Part shown: positions 5,928-6,181 of the stretch, piece after piece | Numbering within the stretch: position 1 is the stretch's first letter | How the letters are laid out: each line of letters starts with the position of its first letter | Assembly: GCF_027066465.1 (NCBI RefSeq) | Contig: NZ_JAMONU010000180.1 | Coordinates: forward strand, 1 to 6,181 | Source of the DNA: Thermococcus sp. | Lineage (GTDB): Archaea; Methanobacteriota_B; Thermococci; Thermococcales; Thermococcaceae | DNA length: 6,181 nucleotides | Reading direction: 5' to 3' | The notes under the pieces: model-generated | Databases searched by the model: none | Told to the model about the DNA's origin: nothing | Seen by the model: the letters and a program-made list of their open reading frames with translations, nothing else | Translations under genes and position numbers: made by a program

Positions 5928-5943
5928 AGCTTTCGTTCTTTAA

Positions 5944-5949
5944 TTTTTT
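5944..5949 (+). terminator. T6 run between cstA and the next gene, possible weak terminator
   Basis: Six T in a row lie 16 bases after the cstA stop and seven bases before the next gene's Shine-Dalgarno. It could reduce transcription into the downstream gene. A TATA-like TTTAATTT at 5939-5946 would place a start site after that Shine-Dalgarno, so read-through from cstA is the more likely source of transcript. Confidence 0.35.
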
Positions 5950-5955
5950 CCTTCT

Positions 5956-5963
5956 GGAGGTGA
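5956..5963 (+). promoter_or_regulatory. Strong Shine-Dalgarno fixing a TTG start
   Basis: GGAGGTGA is a full match to the archaeal anti-Shine-Dalgarno and stands four bases before TTG 5968. It identifies a start codon that an ATG/GTG search would miss. Confidence 0.8.
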
Positions 5964-5967
5964 GAGC

Positions 5968-6181
5968 TTGCAGAAGATTAAGGATTTCTTGAAAGGATTC
6001 GGGGAGGCGTTTCGTCACCAATCAACCGAGTTTATTGAGTTCGAATTGAGGGAACTCGAGAACGTCTTCGCGCTCATCCTGATGGGCTCTTTCATAGGAA
6101 TCCCCAGCCCGCCGACGACGCTGGTTATGAGGCTCATGCCCCACATGGTCAAGGAAATCCGCGTTATGGAGAGCCGCGCTG
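5968..6181 (+). CDS. Uncharacterised protein, TTG start, N-terminal 71 residues (cut by window edge)
   Basis: I do not recognise a named family. The frame opens at TTG 5968 behind a perfect GGAGGTGA and stays open to the window end: the protein begins MQKIKDFLKGFGEAFRHQST. An amphipathic, charged N-terminal part (1-32, with EFIEFELRELEN) is followed by a short hydrophobic stretch ALILMGSFIGIP (35-46), a proline-rich turn SPPTT (47-51), and a basic/Met-rich segment LVMRLMPHMVKEIRVMESRA (52-71). The single short hydrophobic stretch suggests membrane association at most. The gene starts 40 bases after the cstA stop, without a convincing promoter of its own, so co-transcription with cstA is likely and it may be an accessory protein of the transporter. 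E. coli CstA genes are also followed by a small gene (ybdD), but I see no similarity to it. Codon use matches the neighbours, and the third-position pattern supports real coding. Confidence 0.75.
   Translation, partial: MQKIKDFLKGFGEAFRHQSTEFIEFELRELENVFALILMGSFIGIPSPPTTLVMRLMPHMVKEIRVMESRA

Noticed and set aside
1..6181. tRNA or rRNA genes, CRISPR arrays, insertion sequences, toxin-antitoxin or defence genes
   Set aside because: Nothing resembling any of these was found by reading both strands; the window is filled by housekeeping genes with short regulatory gaps.

Overview
The window reads as chromosomal DNA of a hyperthermophilic archaeon of the Thermococcales, most likely Thermococcus. 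The evidence is archaeal promoter architecture (A/T-rich TATA boxes about 34-53 bases before the start codons, T-run terminators, GGAGGTGA-type ribosome sites), codon use rich in AGG/AGA and ATA, and proteins that look like the known Thermococcus GltTk transporter, HTH-less biotin ligase and archaeal class I aldolase. A Thermococcales-specific glycolytic operator supports this further. I see no RNA gene, CRISPR array, insertion sequence or sign of recent transfer. This is compact core-metabolism DNA.

Layout. Positions 1-371 (minus) hold the first 123 residues of an aspartate/glutamate:sodium symporter. Positions 496-1209 (minus) encode a biotin-protein ligase. A 123-base divergent promoter region (1210-1332) separates it from a plus-strand archaeal fructose-bisphosphate aldolase (1333-2178), which carries a near-perfect TATCAC-N5-GTGATA operator over its start site. 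Next, with its own promoter, is a biotin-carrying pyruvate/oxaloacetate carboxyltransferase (2265-4049). A 150-base regulatory gap (4050-4199) leads into a CstA-family carbon starvation membrane transporter (4200-5927). A short uncharacterised gene starting with TTG (5968 to the window end) probably shares the cstA transcript.

How the genes fit together. The theme is the C3/C4 node of central metabolism. Aldolase is the sugar-splitting/sugar-building step. The biotin enzyme interconverts pyruvate and oxaloacetate, or drives a sodium-pumping decarboxylase. The ligase attaches biotin to proteins of exactly that kind. The two transporters plausibly bring in C4 amino acids (aspartate, which transaminates to oxaloacetate) and peptides or pyruvate (CstA/BtsT family). 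The enzyme families are clear from sequence. The transport substrates of CstA and the carboxylase-versus-decarboxylase choice are inference.

No clearly new system is present. The points most worth a second look are regulatory: the glycolytic operator doubling as ribosome-binding site of the aldolase gene, a perfect 7-bp inverted repeat at the predicted start site of the biotin enzyme gene, and a 10-bp palindrome plus an 8-bp direct repeat around the cstA TATA box. The small TTG-start gene behind cstA is also of interest.
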